64,000 nucleotides of DNA from Parvibaculum sp035325945 (GCF_035325945.1 NZ_DAOKYX010000005.1:62001-126000); one strand, 5' to 3'; shown: positions 42,644-53,476, counted from the stretch's first letter. Numbers and translations are program-made. Notes: generated from the sequence alone by a model not told the origin.

Positions 42644-43759
42644 TTACTTCGTGGGCAGAGCTTTCTCGGCTTCGTCGAGGCTCGCAAGCGCCGATGCGTC
42701 AGCGGCGAAGGCCTTGCGCGCGCGAGCAAGCGCGGCATCGGCCTCGACCCGCTTGCCGAGCACGCCATAGGCGCGGATGAGGCGCAGCCAGCCGGGCAAA
42801 TCGTTGGGCGCTTCCTCGAGGCGCGCGGCGAGATTGGAGACCATGCCTTCGATCATCTCCTGGCGGGCCTCTGGCGACATTTGCGCTGCCGCGCCGACCT
42901 GTTCGGCGCTCGGTCCCGGCGCCGCCTGCCCCGGATTTTCGAGCGCGGCGAGTTCGGCCTCGACGCTCCGCCGCCAGGATGCGTCGGCGGAGGCAGATGC
43001 AAGGAGCGCCTTCCAGCGCTTGATCGCGGCGTCCTTCTTGCCGTCCTCGATCTCGGCGAGGCCGAGATAATACTGGGTGCGGGGCTCACGAGGGTCGAGC
43101 GCGGCCGCGCGCACGAAATCCTGTCGCGCCGCCGGCACGACGACGCCGCCCGCCTCGAGCACCGCCGCTTCGCCACGCGCCGCAAGACGGCCCGCATTCT
43201 CGCCGCCAAGGGCGATGGCCCTGCTCCACGCGGCCTTGGCTTCGGCATATTTCTGCTGGCGGATATAGGCGGGCGCGAGCACCTCCCAGCCGCGAAGGTC
43301 CTGCGGGTCCTCTTTCAGATGCTGCTCGACGCGCAACACCAGTGCCTCGAGCGGCAACTGCTCGACGGGAGCGGACATGCGCGCCTTGAAGGGTTGATCG
43401 GGAAGTTCGGGCGAACCCAGCATGAGATAAGTCACGAGCGCGAAGGCCGGAACGGTGATGATGACCGCCATGGCCATGAATTTCCCGGTCAGGGCGCGTC
43501 CGCCGCCGCGTGCCGCCTTCCTTTTCTCGACCCCGTCAGCCGCCGCGATCAGACGCCGCGACACCTCGACCTTTGCCGCCTCGGCTTCCGCAGGCTCAAG
43601 CACGCCGCGCTCCAGATCGCGCGAGATTTCCGCGAGCTGATCCTTGTAGAGGTCGACTTCCTGGCGGCCGAAATCCGCCTCCATGCGGCGGGTGAGCGGG
43701 CGAAGTATGGCGACGATCACCGCCGCCGTCATCGCGGCGAAGAACAGCCAGAGCAGCAT
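42644..43759 (-). CDS. ccmI: Cytochrome c maturation protein CcmI (CycH)
   Basis: 371 residues from the ATG at 43759 (MLLWLFFAAMTAAVIVAILR); a TTG seven codons upstream is possible. Two membrane helices (about 1-20 and 92-112) flank a cytoplasmic leucine-zipper-like segment (DFGRQEVDLYKDQLAEISRD). The long periplasmic part carries tetratricopeptide repeats (GWEVLAPAYIRQQKYAEAKA, TQYYLGLAEIEDGKKDAAIK, GWLRLIRAYGVLGKRVEAD). CcmI holds apocytochrome c for heme ligation. A good promoter lies 77 bp upstream. Confidence 0.93.
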   Translation of the reverse strand: MLLWLFFAAMTAAVIVAILRPLTRRMEADFGRQEVDLYKDQLAEISRDLERGVLEPAEAEAAKVEVSRRLIAAADGVEKRKAARGGGRALTGKFMAMAVIITVPAFALVTYLMLGSPELPDQPFKARMSAPVEQLPLEALVLRVEQHLKEDPQDLRGWEVLAPAYIRQQKYAEAKAAWSRAIALGGENAGRLAARGEAAVLEAGGVVVPAARQDFVRAAALDPREPRTQYYLGLAEIEDGKKDAAIKRWKALLASASADASWRRSVEAELAALENPGQAAPGPSAEQVGAAAQMSPEARQEMIEGMVSNLAARLEEAPNDLPGWLRLIRAYGVLGKRVEADAALARARKAFAADASALASLDEAEKALPTK

Positions 43760-43835
43760 TTCTGAGACATTTTCAGACAAGGATGACCGCCTCCGGGCTG
43801 AAGCCCGGCGCGGGCCGCCCAAAATTCGATGCCTT

Positions 43836-43863
43836 TGTATAGAGGTTCGGCCGAAAAGCTCAA
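43836..43863 (-). promoter_or_regulatory. Predicted sigma-70 promoter of ccmI
   Basis: Read leftward: TTGAGC, 16-bp spacer, TATACA, with the likely start site about 70 bp before the ccmI ATG. A short GC-rich hairpin (43794-43809) falls in the predicted leader. Confidence 0.45.
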
Positions 43864-43899
43864 AGCGCCCTGGCGCCGCAGGCCGGTCATCGGCGCGGT

Positions 43900-45216
43900 T
43901 CAGGCCATGAAGCGCTGACGCGCCGAGAGGGCAAGGCCGGTCGCCACGGAGGTGAGTTCGCCGCCACCCGCGAGCCTTTCGGCACCGAAGCGTTCGGCGA
44001 AGAGCGCCCGCACGGCCGGGATGAAGGACGAGCCACCGGTCAGGAACACGCGGTCGACCTTTTCGGCGGCGATGCCCGAGCTCTCCATCAACCCGTCGAC
44101 ACAAGCTGCGATATCGGCAAGCTCCGGCGCGATCCAGCGCTCGAAATCGGCGCGCGCAATCCTCGTCTCTATATCGATAGGACCGTTCCTGAAGGTCAGG
44201 CCGGTTTCAGGCTCGGCTGAGAGCCTCACCTTCGCGGCCTCGACTGCGCGATACATGTCGAAGCCCTTGTTCTCGGAGATGAGATAGCTGAGCGCCTCGA
44301 TCATTGCGCGCGCGTCGGCCCCCGAGAGGATTTCCTCGAGCATCTTCCGGGTCTTGTAGGTGTTGATGAAGCTCAACTGGTGCCAGCGCTTCAGGCTGTC
44401 ATATAGCCAGGCCGGCATGGGCAGCACCTTTCCGCCGGTGCTCGCATAGGACGAGTTGCGGCCGAGCTTCGGCGCAATGCAATTCTCGACGATCCGCGCA
44501 TCGAAAGCGTCGCCTGCCAGCCCGACGCCCGAAACTCCGATGATCGTCTCCGCGCGATCCCTGATGCGCCGGAAGCCCGGCCCGACATGCAGAAGGCAGA
44601 AATCGCTCGTGCCGCCACCGAAATCGCCGATGAGCACAAGCTCGTCGCGCTCGAGGCTGGCTTCATAGGCATAGGCCGCCGCAACCGGCTCGAACTCGAA
44701 ATGCACATCGGGGAGCCCCGCGCCCTTGAGCGCAGCGAGGAGCCTGGTCACGGCGAAATCATCCGCCTCCGCCCGCGCTTCCCCGAAGCTGTTTCTCACG
44801 AAACGCGCCGGCCGCCCGACGACAACGGGCGACGCCTTCAGCTTCCCGATGAGATCATCCGCCAGCGGCGCCGCATCGATCATGCGTGCGACGACGAAGC
44901 CGATCAGGTTCTCGAGCGAGTAGCGGCTCCCATAAATGTTGGTTGAGGAGAAATCGGGGTTTGCCAGATAGGATTTGATCGACTGGATCAGACGCCCTTC
45001 CGAGCCCGGCTCGAGATAGGCATCGATCGCGGCGGGGCCTGCAGAGGCTTGTGGTCTGCCGTTCCGGTCCCGTTCATTCGCGTCGAAATAGAGAATGGAG
45101 CGGAAGGTCTGGAATTCCGCTCCGTCGTGAACCAGCGGCACGAGGCCCGCCGGTCCTTCGGCCGGCGCCAGCGCGAGCGCGCTGTTCGTCGTGCCGAAAT
45201 CGAGGCCGATAAACAT
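43900..45216 (-). CDS. YegD-like short Hsp70 protein
   Basis: 438 residues from the ATG at 45216 with GAGG seven bases upstream. The actin-like ATPase begins MFIGLDFGTTNSALALAPAE; phosphate loop 2 is VLIGDFGGGTSDFCLLHVGP and the adenosine motif is RVFLTGGSSFIPAVRALFAE. The C-terminal substrate-binding domain of DnaK is absent, as in YegD. Client and co-chaperones are unknown. It stands alone between a histidine kinase and ccmI. Confidence 0.88.
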   Translation of the reverse strand: MFIGLDFGTTNSALALAPAEGPAGLVPLVHDGAEFQTFRSILYFDANERDRNGRPQASAGPAAIDAYLEPGSEGRLIQSIKSYLANPDFSSTNIYGSRYSLENLIGFVVARMIDAAPLADDLIGKLKASPVVVGRPARFVRNSFGEARAEADDFAVTRLLAALKGAGLPDVHFEFEPVAAAYAYEASLERDELVLIGDFGGGTSDFCLLHVGPGFRRIRDRAETIIGVSGVGLAGDAFDARIVENCIAPKLGRNSSYASTGGKVLPMPAWLYDSLKRWHQLSFINTYKTRKMLEEILSGADARAMIEALSYLISENKGFDMYRAVEAAKVRLSAEPETGLTFRNGPIDIETRIARADFERWIAPELADIAACVDGLMESSGIAAEKVDRVFLTGGSSFIPAVRALFAERFGAERLAGGGELTSVATGLALSARQRFMA

Positions 45217-45361
45217 GGGTTCACCTCGCATTCGTCTGACGGGCGAGGAAGGGGCCCCGCGCCGGTCACGGCAATGCACAAGAGGAATACTGTCGCGAAA
45301 AGGCGGCGGTTCTATCCCGGCGCGGCGGCGCTGTCCAGCAGCAAAGGTGCGCGGCCCGCGC

Positions 45362-47209
<1,848 letters not shown>

Positions 47210-47392
47210 GAGGCCTCCCCGGCGACGCATGTGTCGCCTGCCCAACGCGGCGGCAACTCTAGGGATAAAGCCTAAACAAATGGCAAAATTCCTGTTTCAA
47301 GGCGGGACTTTCATCAGCGCGCCGTGCCGCTTATCGTGCCCGCAGACCAAGGCCCGATCGAAAAAGGGCCGCTCAGGGATCAGGAGACGAAA

Positions 47393-48613
47393 ATGACGGC
47401 GCAAGGTGAAGGCGGTGGCATCCTCAGCGGTATCAGGGTGCTTGATTTCGGCAGGTACATCGCCGGGCCCTATTGCGCCGCGCTGCTGGGCGACCTCGGC
47501 GCCGAGGTCATCCGCATCGAGAAGCGCGAGGGCAGCGAGGACCGTTTCGTGCAGCCCATCGTTCCCGGCGCCGCTTCGAGCGAAGGCGGCGAAGGCGCTA
47601 TGTTCCTTCAGATGAACCGCAACAAGCTCGGCCTGACGCTCGATCCCATGACCGAAACCGGGCGCGGCATAGTCAAGCGGCTGGTGGCGACGGCGGATGT
47701 GGTGGTCGCCAACCTGCCCCCCTCCACGCTTTCGGCGATGGGTCTCGACTATGAAAGCCTTTGCGCGGTCAAGCCGGACATCATCCTCACCACCGTTTCG
47801 GCTTTCGGGCATGGCGGACCCTATAGCGAGCGAACGGGCTTCGACGGCGTCGCGCAGTCCATGGTCGGCGCGGCCTATCTCACCGGCCATCCCGACGAGC
47901 CCGTGAAGAGCTACGCCCCGTGGGTCGATTTCGGAACGGCGTCGCTCGCCGCCTTCGGCACGCTCGCCGCATTGATGGAGCGGGCGCGCTCTGGCAAGGG
48001 GCAGGTCGTCGAGGGCGCGCTCCTTTCCACGGCGCTCGCCTATTTCAACTTCCATCTGATCGAGCAGGATCTGCGCAAGATCAACCGCGTCGCGATCGGC
48101 AACAAAAGTCCTTACGCGGGCCCCGCCGACATCGTGCGGACGAAGGATGGCTGGATTCTCGTGCAGGTCATCGGCGCGCCGCTCTTCAAGCGCTGGGCAA
48201 AGCTCATGGGCGAGGACCACTGGCTTTCCGATCCGCGCTTCAAGGATGACAGTTCACGCGGCGACCATGGCGTCATCCTGTCGGAGCGGACGGCGCGCTG
48301 GGCCGAGAGCCGGACGACCGAAGATGCGCTTGCCGAACTCGAGAAGGCGCGCATTCCCGCGGGTCCGGTGCTCTCTCCCCAGCAGGCGCTCGACGATCCG
48401 CATATCAATGCCATGCAATATCTCCACCCCCTTGCCTTTCCTGGAATGCCGAAGCCCGCGCCGGTGATGGAAACGCCGGTGCGCCTGTCGCGTTCGCCCG
48501 GCACGCTGCGGGGCCGCGCGCCGCTTCTCGGCGAGCACACGGATGAGATCCTTGCCGCCCTCGGCTATGGGCCAGCGGAGATCGAAAAATTCCGCGGCGA
48601 AGGTGTGGTGTGA
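47393..48613 (+). CDS. Family III CoA-transferase (CaiB/BaiF)
   Basis: 406 residues from the ATG at 47393, with AGGAG six bases upstream. Signatures: GIRVLDFGRYIAGPYCAALL, LGAEVIRIEKREGSEDRF, NLPPSTLSAMGLDYESLCAV and SAFGHGGPYSERTGFDGVAQ, the last with the aspartate expected to form the acyl-CoA intermediate. It moves CoA between carboxylic acids; the acid is unknown, but it fits the CoA-ester catabolism elsewhere in the window. The last base of its stop is the first base of the next start (TGATG), so the two genes are coupled. Confidence 0.92.
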   Translation: MTAQGEGGGILSGIRVLDFGRYIAGPYCAALLGDLGAEVIRIEKREGSEDRFVQPIVPGAASSEGGEGAMFLQMNRNKLGLTLDPMTETGRGIVKRLVATADVVVANLPPSTLSAMGLDYESLCAVKPDIILTTVSAFGHGGPYSERTGFDGVAQSMVGAAYLTGHPDEPVKSYAPWVDFGTASLAAFGTLAALMERARSGKGQVVEGALLSTALAYFNFHLIEQDLRKINRVAIGNKSPYAGPADIVRTKDGWILVQVIGAPLFKRWAKLMGEDHWLSDPRFKDDSSRGDHGVILSERTARWAESRTTEDALAELEKARIPAGPVLSPQQALDDPHINAMQYLHPLAFPGMPKPAPVMETPVRLSRSPGTLRGRAPLLGEHTDEILAALGYGPAEIEKFRGEGVV

Positions 48614-49635
48614 TGTCCGCGGAGTTTTCGCCCTTTCCCCGTTTCCGGCTCGCCCATTTGCCGACGCCGCTCACCGAGATGACGCAGCTTTCCCGCACCA
48701 TCTCAGAGCGCGGTGCACCCTCCCCGCGCCTCTTCATCAAGCGCGACGACTGCACCGGCCTTGCAGGCGGCGGCAACAAGACGCGCAAGCTCGAATTCCT
48801 GATCGGAGAGGCCCTCGCCCAGGGCGCCGACACGATCGTGACGACCGGCGCGTTGCAATCGAACCATGCGCGCCAGACGGCCGCCGCCGCAGCAGCGGCG
48901 GGGCTTCGATCCGTGCTCGTGCTGTTCGACATCGTGCCTTACGAGGGCAGGCTTTATCGCAGCTCCGGCAACCTGCTGATCGATGAGGTTCTCGGCGCCG
49001 AAGTCAGGATCGTGCAGCCGGGCACCGATGCCGTCGCGGCGATCAGATCGGTCATGGCCGAGATCGAAGCCGATGGCGGCAAGCCCTATTTCGTGCCCAC
49101 CGGCGGCTCCAATGCGACGGGCTCGCTCAGCTACGCGCTCGCCTATGGGGAAATCGCCGACGCTCTCGACGCGCTCGGCATCGGCAAGGCGCGCATTGTC
49201 CATGCGTCGTCGAGCGGTGGCACGCAAGGCGGCCTCATCGCGGGCGCGGCCTTGCGCGGAAAAGGCCCCGCCATTCACGGTATCAACGTCTATCGCATCG
49301 ATACGAAGGCCATGGCCGACGGCATCCACAAGCTCGCCACCGAGACGGCGAACCTTCTGCGCATCCCTGCGCCTCCAAGGGATGCGGTTCACCTCGAAGA
49401 CGGATTTCTCGGCGAAGGCTACGGCATGCCGACAGCGGCCATGGTCGAGGCCGTCGAACTCGTCGCTCGAAAGGAAGGCATCCTTCTCGATCCGGTCTAT
49501 ACGGGAAAGGCGATGGCGGGCTTCCTCGCCCTCATTCGTGCCGGACGCTTCGCGGACGATGAGGCGCTCGTCTTCCTGCATACGGGCGGTATGCCCGGCC
49601 TTTTCGCCTATGAAGAGGAGTTTCTTCGCGCCTGA
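48613..49635 (+). CDS. PLP-dependent D-cysteine desulfhydrase/ACC deaminase family protein
   Basis: 340 residues. PLP lysine in CTGLAGGGNKTRKLEFLIGE, substrate loop VTTGALQSNHARQTAAAAAA, phosphate-binding SSSGGTQGGLIAGAAL and late ILLDPVYTGKAMAGFLALI. The family holds D-cysteine desulfhydrase (D-cysteine to pyruvate, sulfide and ammonia) and ACC deaminase. LFDIVPYEGRLYRSSGNLLI and the length favour the DcyD branch. Its tight coupling to a CoA-transferase is unusual and unexplained. Confidence 0.87.
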   Translation: MSAEFSPFPRFRLAHLPTPLTEMTQLSRTISERGAPSPRLFIKRDDCTGLAGGGNKTRKLEFLIGEALAQGADTIVTTGALQSNHARQTAAAAAAAGLRSVLVLFDIVPYEGRLYRSSGNLLIDEVLGAEVRIVQPGTDAVAAIRSVMAEIEADGGKPYFVPTGGSNATGSLSYALAYGEIADALDALGIGKARIVHASSSGGTQGGLIAGAALRGKGPAIHGINVYRIDTKAMADGIHKLATETANLLRIPAPPRDAVHLEDGFLGEGYGMPTAAMVEAVELVARKEGILLDPVYTGKAMAGFLALIRAGRFADDEALVFLHTGGMPGLFAYEEEFLRA

Positions 49636-49641
49636 GCGCGA

Positions 49642-51072
49642 TCAGGACGCCTGAGCGGCGGCGGCAACCTGCCCGCGCCGGCGCAGCGTCTGCGCCATAC
49701 CTGCGGCGCCCATCACCTCCCGGTAGCCGACGACGATGTCGAGATAGGCTTGCGCGTTGGCCCGCTCCGCGCCCTTGGAGCGCCGCAATTCCTCGATGAG
49801 CCCATCCTCATAGGACTGAAGATAGGTTTCGATCTGCTGATGCACGGTCTTGCAGTGAGCCTGTGCGCCGATGGATTCCACGGAGGGGCAGACTTCCGTC
49901 ACGAAGCGCAGGCAGGCGGCCGCACGCTCGGCCCTGCTGAAATTCGGCGCCTTCGTCACATCCGGGCGGCGCGGCCCGTTCTTTCCATAGCTTCCGATCT
50001 GGTGCAGCGGCAGCGCGCGGGCAAGCTCCAGTTCGAACCGCGACATCTCCTCGGCAATCGCCGCCGAGAGCCGCGCGCGGGCCGCGAGAATCCTGTGCCC
50101 CCAGTCGCTGCAGCGGCGAATGTCGATCTCGCGGATGAAGCCTTGCGAAACTTCGGCGAAGCGCCCGATCTGAACGCGCATCTCGTCGAGGTCGCTCGTC
50201 CCCACGCGACGTTTGCTCATCGTGTCGGCGATGTTCTCGAGTTCGCGCAGGAAGATCTCGCCAAGCTCGGCCAGGCCGGAACGGCTGACCGCGGCATCGT
50301 TGCCGAAGCCCACGAGCTTTCGCGCGAGCCTCAATATCTGCCAGGGCTCCTCGAGCCGCGCCATCACGGCGAAGGGCACATAGATGCCGTTCTCCATCGA
50401 GGCATGGCGGGCCTCGTTGTAGATTTCACCTACCCTTGCGACCAGCGCCTCGTCGAAGTCCGCGATCCGGCTCGGCAGTTCCTTGTGCACGGCGAGCATG
50501 AAGCTCGCGACGGAAAGCGCGCGGGCCATTTCAAGCGCGTCGTCGAGAACGTGCTCGCCGCCCAGCAGGCGCTCGATCTTCCGCCGCTCGGCCGTGTCGC
50601 GCCGCGCCGCATCCACCGCCGCCAGGATGGCTGTCGAGCAGGTGGCATAGAGAACCGCGAGCGTGCCGCCACGCGCGGCCTCGTCCGTCTCGAGCGTTTG
50701 CGCGACAAGGCGGCGGATGATGTCGGGCAGCGTATCCGGCAGCAGCTCCTTCTCGAGCCAGAGCCAGACCGGCGCGATAGAGCCGCGCCTGATCTGCTTG
50801 CGAGACGAGGTCGGGTCAAAGCGGTCGACGAGCAGGTCCGCGAAGGGCATGCAGAACAGGCGTTCCGGGCCCGGCGTGCCGATCCGCGCGCCGCCGACAT
50901 TGGCAAGCAACGGCCGGATCGAGGACAGAATGAGGTCGTAAGGCAGGCCGTTCGCCCCGCGCAGCCTTTCCCGCTCGAGACCCTGGGCGAGTTTCGCCGC
51001 TATCGACGGCGAGAGCCGCGACAGATAGTCGTTCAGGCGTTCTACAAGGGGGGCGGCGTTCTTGGTATCCAT
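49642..51072 (-). CDS. Conserved hypothetical protein, 476 residues
   Basis: I do not recognise a family. The product is soluble, largely alpha-helical and rich in Arg, Glu, Ala and Leu. Notable stretches are FCMPFADLLVDRFDPTSSRK, VWLWLEKELLPDTLPDIIRR, YNEARHASMENGIYVPFAVM, KRRVGTSDLDEMRVQIGRFA and RAAACLRFVTEVCPSVESIG. No signal peptide or transmembrane helix. It is divergent from the cold-shock gene and converges on the desulfhydrase gene, so it is a single-gene unit. Good codon bias along its whole length supports it as real. Confidence 0.8.
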   Translation of the reverse strand: MDTKNAAPLVERLNDYLSRLSPSIAAKLAQGLERERLRGANGLPYDLILSSIRPLLANVGGARIGTPGPERLFCMPFADLLVDRFDPTSSRKQIRRGSIAPVWLWLEKELLPDTLPDIIRRLVAQTLETDEAARGGTLAVLYATCSTAILAAVDAARRDTAERRKIERLLGGEHVLDDALEMARALSVASFMLAVHKELPSRIADFDEALVARVGEIYNEARHASMENGIYVPFAVMARLEEPWQILRLARKLVGFGNDAAVSRSGLAELGEIFLRELENIADTMSKRRVGTSDLDEMRVQIGRFAEVSQGFIREIDIRRCSDWGHRILAARARLSAAIAEEMSRFELELARALPLHQIGSYGKNGPRRPDVTKAPNFSRAERAAACLRFVTEVCPSVESIGAQAHCKTVHQQIETYLQSYEDGLIEELRRSKGAERANAQAYLDIVVGYREVMGAAGMAQTLRRRGQVAAAAQAS

Positions 51073-51296
51073 GGCCCTTCAACAGTCCGGCACGCAGCAT
51101 GGCGTGTAGAAAATCACGACCGGGCCAACATGGGCCGGCCTCCGGAATTCAGCGTCTGGAGAGAAGCTTAGCCAGCCATGTTTAACAATATCTTCACGGG
51201 GTCTCACCCCCCGGAAGGGCCCGGATCGGGCAGGTTTGCGCCCATATTTTCGGTAGGCCGGAATTGGAGAAAGTGCTAGCGTTTACGACTGGCGTC

Positions 51297-51321
51297 ATTG
51301 AAACCGGCGTCATTCTTCAAT
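51297..51321 (+). promoter_or_regulatory. Short hairpin in the cold-shock leader
   Basis: ATTGAA (51297-51302) can pair with TTCAAT (51316-51321) in the leader 25-49 bases before the ATG. The same region repeats GGCGTCATT twice. Leader structures often time translation of cold-shock mRNAs; here it is only a possibility. Confidence 0.3.
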
Positions 51322-51345
51322 TCACGACGAGGCGATCTAGGCAAT

Positions 51346-51552
51346 ATGGCTACTGGAGTTGTGAAGTGGTTCAACGCCACTAAGGGATATGGATTTATTG
51401 CGCCGGAAGATGGTGGCAAAGACGTCTTCGTCCATATCTCGGCCGTCGAGAGGGCCGGGCAGAAGGCTCTCAAGGAAGGTCAGAAGATTCAGTACGAACT
51501 GGTCGAAGGCCGCAACGGCCGGTTCTCGGCGGAAAATCTCGTTCTCAGCTGA
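51346..51552 (+). CDS. Cold-shock protein, CspA family
   Basis: 68 residues from the ATG at 51346 (MATGVVKWFNATKGYGFIAP), the family's usual start. The RNP1-like KGYGFI and RNP2-like VFVHISAVERAG motifs are present and the length is normal for the OB-fold RNA chaperone. An in-frame TTG at 51298 is not needed. A strong terminator follows, so it is a monocistronic unit. Confidence 0.96.
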   Translation: MATGVVKWFNATKGYGFIAPEDGGKDVFVHISAVERAGQKALKEGQKIQYELVEGRNGRFSAENLVLS

Positions 51553-51594
51553 GACGGGTCCATCCGCGGCGGATCCCGCCCCCCACTCGAGTTC

Positions 51595-51626
51595 AAGGCC
51601 CTCCCCCGGGAGGGCCTTTCAATTTG
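51595..51626 (+). terminator. Rho-independent terminator of the cold-shock gene
   Basis: AAGGCCCTCCC (51595-51605) pairs with GGGAGGGCCTT (51608-51618), followed by TCAATTT. It lies 42 bp after the cold-shock stop and 26 bp before the next gene. Confidence 0.85.
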
Positions 51627-51651
51627 CACCAGCACCGCTAGCATCGTCTTC

Positions 51652-53034
51652 ATGCTGAATGCGGTTTCGATCTATGGCCGGCTGCGCGCGCTTCTGTGGG
51701 AGGAGCCTCTCGAAGAAGCGCCCCTCTGGCGTGTTGGCCTGATCGAGGCCGGCCGTATCGTCTGGGTGGTTGCCCGCGACCTCATCGACGGCAGGCTCAA
51801 TCTGCGCGCCATGAGCCTCGTCTATACGACGCTGCTGTCTCTGGTCCCCGCGCTCGCCATCGGCTTTGCGATCTTTCGCGCCTTCGGCTTCGACAGCTAT
51901 CTCGAAAGCATGCTGGTCGAATTCCTCGGCCCGCTCGGCGAGCAGGGCAAGGAGATCACCCAGCGGGTGATGGAGTTCGTCGGCCGGGTCAATGCGAATG
52001 TGCTGGGCACGGTCGGCTTCGCCTTCCTCCTCTACACCGTGATCTCGATGGTCAACAAGATCGAGGAAGCGTTCAACAGCATCTGGCACGTCACGGCGAG
52101 CCGCTCGCTCACACGCCAGTTCACCGAAATCATCGGCATGGGCGTCCTCGGCCCCATCGTCGTGCTGACGGCGATCGGCATCATGGCAAGCACGCTCTCG
52201 CACTCCTTTCTGGGCGGCCTTGCGGAGGCGGAGCCCTTCCGCTTCCTCATCGCCCAGACAAGCCGCATCGTGCCCTATGCGGTGCTGATCGGCATGTTCG
52301 CCTTCATCTACATGATGATCCCCAATACCCGCGTCACATGGAGCGCGGCACTGGTCGGCGCGAGCGTCGCCGGTGTCGTCTGGGGCGCGACGGGCTGGGC
52401 CTTCGCCACCTTCGTCGTCAAATCGGCGCAGTATGTCGCCATCTATTCAGCCTTTGCGAGCCTCGTCGTCTTCATGATCTGGCTCTATGCCGCCTGGCTC
52501 ATCCTTCTTGCTGGCTGCGCCATCTCCTTCTACTTCCAGAACCGGCGTCACCTCTCGCCCGCCATCGGCCTCGCGCTGCTGACCACGCGCCAGCGCGACC
52601 GCATCGCGATACACATGCTGCTGCTCGTTCACGAGGCATTCGAGAAGGGGCAAACGCCGTGGACGGACGAAACCGTGTCGAACCGGCTCCATCTGCCTCT
52701 CGAAGCCGTCAACCGGATAGAGGCAGTGCTGCTCGAAGCGGGACTTCTGACGCACTCGAACGACCGTCCGAGCCGGCTCATACCCTGCCGCCCGGCGGAA
52801 CTCGTGCGCATCGCGGATGTGATCGAGGCCGTCCGCCTGCACACCGAGACAGGCGGCATTCCCGACCGTTCGCTCGCGCATGAAGCGCGGATCGACACCC
52901 TTTTCACCCGGCTCTCGGAAGCCGAAGCCGCCATCCTGGACGGAACCACCATCGCCGACCTGCTGCGGGGCAATGCAGAAGGCCCGGCTGAAGGCGGCGC
53001 GATCGCTGCTGCCGCGCCGGCTTCCAAGCCTTGA
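51652..53034 (+). CDS. YihY/BrkB-family inner membrane protein
   Basis: 460 residues. About six transmembrane segments: LVYTTLLSLVPALAIGFAIF, TVGFAFLLYTVISMVNKI, IIGMGVLGPIVVLTAIGIMA, IVPYAVLIGMFAFIYMMI, AALVGASVAGVVWGATGWAF and AFASLVVFMIWLYAAWLILL. AMSLVYTTLLSLVPALA is the family signature, which was once misassigned as RNase BN. The ~150-residue C-terminal cytoplasmic tail contains a winged-helix-like part (TVSNRLHLPLEAVNRIEAVL) and an Ala/Gly-rich end. Transported substrate, if any, is not known. Confidence 0.88.
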   Translation: MLNAVSIYGRLRALLWEEPLEEAPLWRVGLIEAGRIVWVVARDLIDGRLNLRAMSLVYTTLLSLVPALAIGFAIFRAFGFDSYLESMLVEFLGPLGEQGKEITQRVMEFVGRVNANVLGTVGFAFLLYTVISMVNKIEEAFNSIWHVTASRSLTRQFTEIIGMGVLGPIVVLTAIGIMASTLSHSFLGGLAEAEPFRFLIAQTSRIVPYAVLIGMFAFIYMMIPNTRVTWSAALVGASVAGVVWGATGWAFATFVVKSAQYVAIYSAFASLVVFMIWLYAAWLILLAGCAISFYFQNRRHLSPAIGLALLTTRQRDRIAIHMLLLVHEAFEKGQTPWTDETVSNRLHLPLEAVNRIEAVLLEAGLLTHSNDRPSRLIPCRPAELVRIADVIEAVRLHTETGGIPDRSLAHEARIDTLFTRLSEAEAAILDGTTIADLLRGNAEGPAEGGAIAAAAPASKP

Positions 53035-53198
53035 TTCGTGCGTGCTCGTGCGCCGGTGCTTCCGGCCGTGCCTTTCCATCCGCCGCGACATCGCTCCCCG
53101 AAATGCGAAAAAGCGAGCAAGCCTGCCAGCTTCAGCACACTCGATGCTGTGCTTGCCGAACTTTCACATACATTTCCTTGACGGAATCTGCGTTGCGT

Positions 53199-53218
53199 CC
53201 CAGGCTGAAGGTCCTGGG
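53199..53218 (+). promoter_or_regulatory. Stem-loop upstream of the 36-codon ORF
   Basis: CCCAGG (53199-53204) and CCTGGG (53213-53218) form a 6-bp stem with an eight-base loop. A second dyad, TTCAA-CCA-TTGAA (53219-53231), abuts it and ends at the ribosome-binding site, so folding could hide or expose that site. Confidence 0.4.
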
Positions 53219-53229
53219 TTCAACCATTG

Positions 53230-53242
53230 AAAGGAGGTGATC
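53230..53242 (+). promoter_or_regulatory. Full-length Shine-Dalgarno sequence
   Basis: AAAGGAGGTGATC is complementary over all 13 bases to the conserved 3' end of 16S rRNA. AGGAGG is spaced seven bases from the ATG at 53245. No other gene in the window has so long a match. Confidence 0.75.
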
Positions 53243-53244
53243 TG

Positions 53245-53355
53245 ATGTCTAACGGTTTGATGACACCGTTTGCCATCGCCAGCATTTCGATCGCGACAGA
53301 GGATCGTAACGCGAGCGCGGTGAGGTCGGACACTCCTGGAGACTTCATCGCCTGA
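53245..53355 (+). CDS. Candidate 36-residue microprotein
   Basis: The ORF starts MSNGLMTPFAIASISIATED and ends SDTPGDFIA. It follows a 13-base perfect Shine-Dalgarno match. The centre (FAIASISIA) is mildly hydrophobic but too short for a typical membrane span; the rest is polar. No family recognised. The stop codon is the first triplet of an 18-bp palindrome, and a terminator follows about 120 bp later. Codon use is unremarkable for the window. It could be a real microprotein or a leader ORF in a regulatory RNA. Confidence 0.5.
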   Translation: MSNGLMTPFAIASISIATEDRNASAVRSDTPGDFIA

Positions 53356-53370
53356 CGACGATCGTCGTCA
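53353..53370. repeat. 18-bp perfect palindrome overlapping the microprotein stop
   Basis: TGACGACGATCGTCGTCA reads the same on both strands and contains the stop codon. It may be an RNA hairpin protecting the mRNA end or a protein-binding site. Confidence 0.6.
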
Positions 53371-53476
53371 CCCGGCGAAAACCGCTCGGGTAACGCGACA
53401 AATGCGCCAAGAGCGACAAACGGAGCGGCCCTGTAAACGATGAACATAACGGGCCGCGTCGCAGCCGTTCCGAACT

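Noticed and set aside
53205..53235. GGGTTCAA sequence resembling a tRNA T-loop
   Set aside because: No acceptor stem, D-arm or anticodon arm can be folded around it; it belongs to the stem-loops before the small ORF.
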